Assembly (NCBI RefSeq): GCF_003525665.1
Contig: NZ_DQDX01000088.1
Coordinates: 1-7,552, forward strand
Direction: 5' to 3'
Source of the DNA: Flavobacterium sp.
Lineage (GTDB): Bacteria; Bacteroidota; Bacteroidia; Flavobacteriales; Flavobacteriaceae
Length of the DNA: 7,552 nt
Part shown: positions 5,515-7,552 of the stretch, piece after piece
Layout: the number at the start of each line of letters is the position of its first letter
Position numbering within the stretch: the first letter of the stretch is position 1
The notes under the pieces: model-generated
Seen by the model: the letters and a program-made list of their open reading frames with translations, nothing else
Told to the model about the DNA's origin: nothing
Database searches by the model: none
Made by a program: the position numbers and the translations under genes

Positions 5515-6072
5515 ATGAATGTAAAATCTTTGTTTTTAGTTGCGTCTTTTTTTATAGTTAGCGTCAGTTACTCGCAAACTAGTTTAAAGCTAAATGCCGC
5601 AACAACTTTAGCAGGAATACCAACTATTGGTTTGGAAACCAATTTATCTAAAAAATTTACCTTCCAAGTAGATGCAACAGCTTCATTATGGAAATCAATA
5701 AATAGCGCACCGTTTAAGTTATTTATTTTAATTCCAGAAGTTAGATATTATCCTAAAGAAGCAACCAAAGGTTTTTTTGTTGGAGCACATATTGGAGGAG
5801 CTTCCTATGAATTTCAAAAATGGAACTACATCAACACAGATTATTACCAAAAAGGATACAGTGTTTTGTATGGAGTTACAATTGGTTATCAATTTGAAGT
5901 TTCATCTAAACTAAATTTAGAAGTTTTTGCTGGTGGTGGTTTTAATCAAGGATATTATAAAGGTTATTTATTAAGTACTGGCGAACGTTATGATCTTGCA
6001 AAAGAATATAACAAAAGTGGCGAATTAATACCGTATCGCGGTGGATTGATGCTAGTTTATAAATTAAAGTAA
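5515..6072 (+). CDS. DUF3575-like secreted or outer-membrane beta-barrel protein
   Basis: A predicted exported protein of 185 residues. A signal peptide is clear: M-N-V-K, a hydrophobic core (residues 5-17) and a likely cut after Ser20 in S-Y-S before Q21. The mature part alternates hydrophobic and polar residues in strand-sized blocks and ends in an aromatic/hydrophobic strand (GGLMLVYKLK), as outer-membrane barrels do. The segments LFILIPEVRYYP (69-80), GFFVGAHIGGASYEF (86-100) and GVTIGYQFEVSSKLNLEVFAGGGF (120-143, split here as three strands) fit the Pfam DUF3575 pattern, for which no function is established. I chose the ATG at 5515 over an in-frame TTG at 5509 because it gives a normal signal peptide. 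It lies 6 nt after the hemE stop and so is probably cotranscribed with heme genes. A role in heme or metal handling at the cell surface is speculation. Confidence 0.8.
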   Translation: MNVKSLFLVASFFIVSVSYSQTSLKLNAATTLAGIPTIGLETNLSKKFTFQVDATASLWKSINSAPFKLFILIPEVRYYPKEATKGFFVGAHIGGASYEFQKWNYINTDYYQKGYSVLYGVTIGYQFEVSSKLNLEVFAGGGFNQGYYKGYLLSTGERYDLAKEYNKSGELIPYRGGLMLVYKLK

Positions 6073-6087
6073 GAGATTTTAATTTAA

Positions 6088-6621
6088 ATGGCCTCAAGTA
6101 AATATGTTATAAATCATTTAAATCCAATCGACGCCAAACAGTTGAATCAATTTATTTTAGATAATAGTGAACGATTAAAACGATATTTTCCGGTAACACT
6201 TTCTAGTAATACTACGTTAGAAAAATCTATTGAATATATTGCCATTAAAAATAAAGAGATAGAAGAAAAAATAAATTTCACTTTCGCCATTCGAGATAAA
6301 AACGATCAAGAAATTGCAGGTTTAATGATCCTAAAGAAAATCGATTGGGATAAAAAACAAGGTGAATTTGCTTATTGCATCGGCTCACAATTTGAAGGTA
6401 AAGGACTAACTTCATTTGCAGTAGCAGAAATGACTAAATTTGCTTTTGATGAATTGCATTTGAAAACACTTCAAATAATGGCGCATAAAACCAATTTAGG
6501 AAGTATAAAAGTAGCTTTAAACAACGGATTTGTTTGGCAAAGAACAGCGCTAAATGAATTTACTCCAGTCAATGAAACACCATTAGACATGGAATTATAT
6601 GAATTATACAATGAAAAATAA
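6088..6621 (+). CDS. GNAT-family N-acetyltransferase, RimJ/RimL type
   Basis: Likely transfers an acetyl group from acetyl-CoA to an amine; the substrate cannot be read from the sequence. The 177-residue length and layout fit the Acetyltransf_3 (RimJ/RimL-like) group. There is an N-terminal helix-strand region with RYFPVTL (32-38), a central strand IAGLMILKKID (76-86), and the acetyl-CoA pyrophosphate loop QFEGKGLTSFAV (101-112), which matches the Q/R-x-x-G-x-G/A motif. The late motif N136...S139...ALNNGF (143-148) is the usual N..S..v..n.GF block. Cytoplasmic, with no signal peptide. It starts 15 nt after the preceding barrel gene, and its 3' end overlaps hemF by 11 nt, so expression is tied to the heme genes. 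Whether it modifies a heme enzyme, a ribosomal protein or a small molecule is unknown. Confidence 0.88.
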   Translation: MASSKYVINHLNPIDAKQLNQFILDNSERLKRYFPVTLSSNTTLEKSIEYIAIKNKEIEEKINFTFAIRDKNDQEIAGLMILKKIDWDKKQGEFAYCIGSQFEGKGLTSFAVAEMTKFAFDELHLKTLQIMAHKTNLGSIKVALNNGFVWQRTALNEFTPVNETPLDMELYELYNEK

Positions 6622-7513
6622 ATTCTACCAATACATACAAAATCTTCAAGACCAAATTGTTTCCGGATTAGAAGCAGTCGAAGGTCAAGCCAAATTTCGT
6701 GAAGACATTTGGGAACGACCAGAAGGTGGCGGAGGAAGAACTCGTGTGATAGAAAACGGAAACGTAATCGAAAAAGGTGGCGTAAACATTTCGGCAGTTC
6801 ACGGAAAATTACCTGATTCAATGCAGAAATTATTCAACGTTGGTGAAGCCGATTTTTTTGCCTGCGGATTGAGTTTAGTAATTCATCCGAAAAATCCAAT
6901 GGCACCAACGGTTCACGCAAATTGGCGCTATTTCGAGATGTATGATGAGAATGGAGAAATTATAAATTCATGGTTTGGCGGCGGACAAGATTTAACGCCT
7001 TATTACTTATTTGAAGAAGACGGACAACATTTTCATCAAACCTGTAAAACAGCTTGCGACAAACACAATCCAGAGTTTTATCCAAAATATAAAAAACAAT
7101 GCGATGCTTATTTTTGGAACGCACATAGAAATGAAGCTCGTGGACTTGGCGGATTATTCTTTGATTATTGCAAAGAAACCGAAGAAATGAAAATGGAAGA
7201 TTGGTACAATTTCGTAACCGAAGTTGGAAACAGTTTTCTTAAAGCCTACGTTCCAATTTTAGAAAAAAGAAAAGATTTACCTTATACGGAAGCACAACGA
7301 ACTTGGCAAGAAATCCGTCGTGGTCGTTATGTAGAATTCAATTTAGTTCACGATAAAGGCACACTTTTCGGATTAAAAACCAACGGAAGAATCGAAAGTA
7401 TTTTGATGAGTTTACCACCAAATGTGCAATGGGTTTACGACCATCATCCAGAAGTAGGAAGTCAAGAAGAAAAATTAATTAAAGTATTAGAATCACCAAT
7501 TGATTGGATTTAG
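6611..7513 (+). CDS. hemF: Oxygen-dependent coproporphyrinogen-III oxidase
   Basis: Uses O2 to decarboxylate coproporphyrinogen III to protoporphyrinogen IX, so the host makes heme under aerobic conditions. Starting from the ATG at 6611 the protein has 300 residues, the family length, and the N-terminus MKNKFYQYIQNLQDQI agrees with what I expect of relatives. An in-frame ATG at 6599 would add only four residues. Motifs include WERPEGGGGRTRV (34-46), PTVHANWRYFEM (99-110) with the catalytic-region His102, WFGGGQDLTPYY (121-132), WNAHRNEARGLGGLFFDY (169-186), RRGRYVEFNLVHDKGTLFGL (236-255) and the terminal WVYDHHPEVGS. The start lies inside the acetyltransferase gene (11-nt overlap), suggesting translational coupling. 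No oxygen-independent HemN/HemZ is encoded in the window. The gene is complete, ending 39 nt before the window edge. Confidence 0.97.
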   Translation: MKNKFYQYIQNLQDQIVSGLEAVEGQAKFREDIWERPEGGGGRTRVIENGNVIEKGGVNISAVHGKLPDSMQKLFNVGEADFFACGLSLVIHPKNPMAPTVHANWRYFEMYDENGEIINSWFGGGQDLTPYYLFEEDGQHFHQTCKTACDKHNPEFYPKYKKQCDAYFWNAHRNEARGLGGLFFDYCKETEEMKMEDWYNFVTEVGNSFLKAYVPILEKRKDLPYTEAQRTWQEIRRGRYVEFNLVHDKGTLFGLKTNGRIESILMSLPPNVQWVYDHHPEVGSQEEKLIKVLESPIDWI

Positions 7514-7523
7514 ATCGCAAAAC

Positions 7524-7552
7524 ATCTAATATCTAATATCTAAAATCTAAAA
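7524..7552 (+). repeat. Heptanucleotide tandem repeat after hemF
   Basis: Four consecutive 7-bp units read ATCTAAT, ATCTAAT, ATCTAAA, ATCTAAA, beginning 10 nt after the hemF stop and running off the window, so the total length is unknown. The pattern resembles ATCTAAA-type heptad tracts I recall in Flavobacterium spacers. It has no dyad symmetry and no terminator appearance; the stop-rich sequence excludes extended coding in the plus frames. Confidence 0.8.

Noticed and set aside
6471..6821. Minus-strand open frame of 116 codons opposite the acetyltransferase and hemF
   Set aside because: It lies entirely antisense to two strongly supported genes, is rich in unlikely residues (Leu/Arg/Cys runs) and has no domain or initiation signal.

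Overview
The window looks like a chromosomal stretch from an aerobic member of the Bacteroidota, most likely Flavobacteriaceae and close to Flavobacterium. The basis is the very AT-rich, lysine- and asparagine-rich coding, weak Shine-Dalgarno signals, a TTG-N21-TAnnTTTG promoter, flavobacterial-style signal peptides (one ending S-Y-S before Q) and a heme gene order I recognise from this group. The assignment rests on reading alone.

Layout. On the minus strand, a small lipoprotein gene (20-334) lies downstream of and one base overlapped with an AraC-family regulator gene (334-1206). A 227-bp divergent intergenic region (1207-1433) follows; it holds a good hemA promoter, a weaker candidate araC promoter, a near-perfect 7-1-7 palindrome resembling Fur/PerR-family operators, and several short repeats. 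On the plus strand, seven genes run to the window end: hemA, hemC, hemD, hemE, a DUF3575-like outer-membrane protein, a GNAT acetyltransferase and hemF.

Function. HemA commits glutamyl-tRNA to the C5 route of tetrapyrrole synthesis. HemC, HemD and HemE convert porphobilinogen to coproporphyrinogen III, and HemF oxidatively decarboxylates it using O2. The genes for HemL, HemB and the last steps (protoporphyrinogen oxidase, ferrochelatase) are not in the window. The AraC regulator is placed to control the cluster, and its fold resembles PchR-type iron/siderophore regulators, but that role is inference.

Most notable pattern. The hemA-hemC, hemC-hemD and hemD-hemE spacers, and the sequence just after hemF, each contain a different repeat-like or palindromic element. 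By contrast, the hemE-DUF3575-GNAT-hemF junctions are 6 nt, 15 nt and an 11-nt overlap, with no such element. The palindromes sit a few bases after one stop codon and 12-13 bases before the next start codon, where they could affect translation or transcript stability. I see no CRISPR array, tRNA, rRNA, insertion sequence or obviously new defence or metabolic system.
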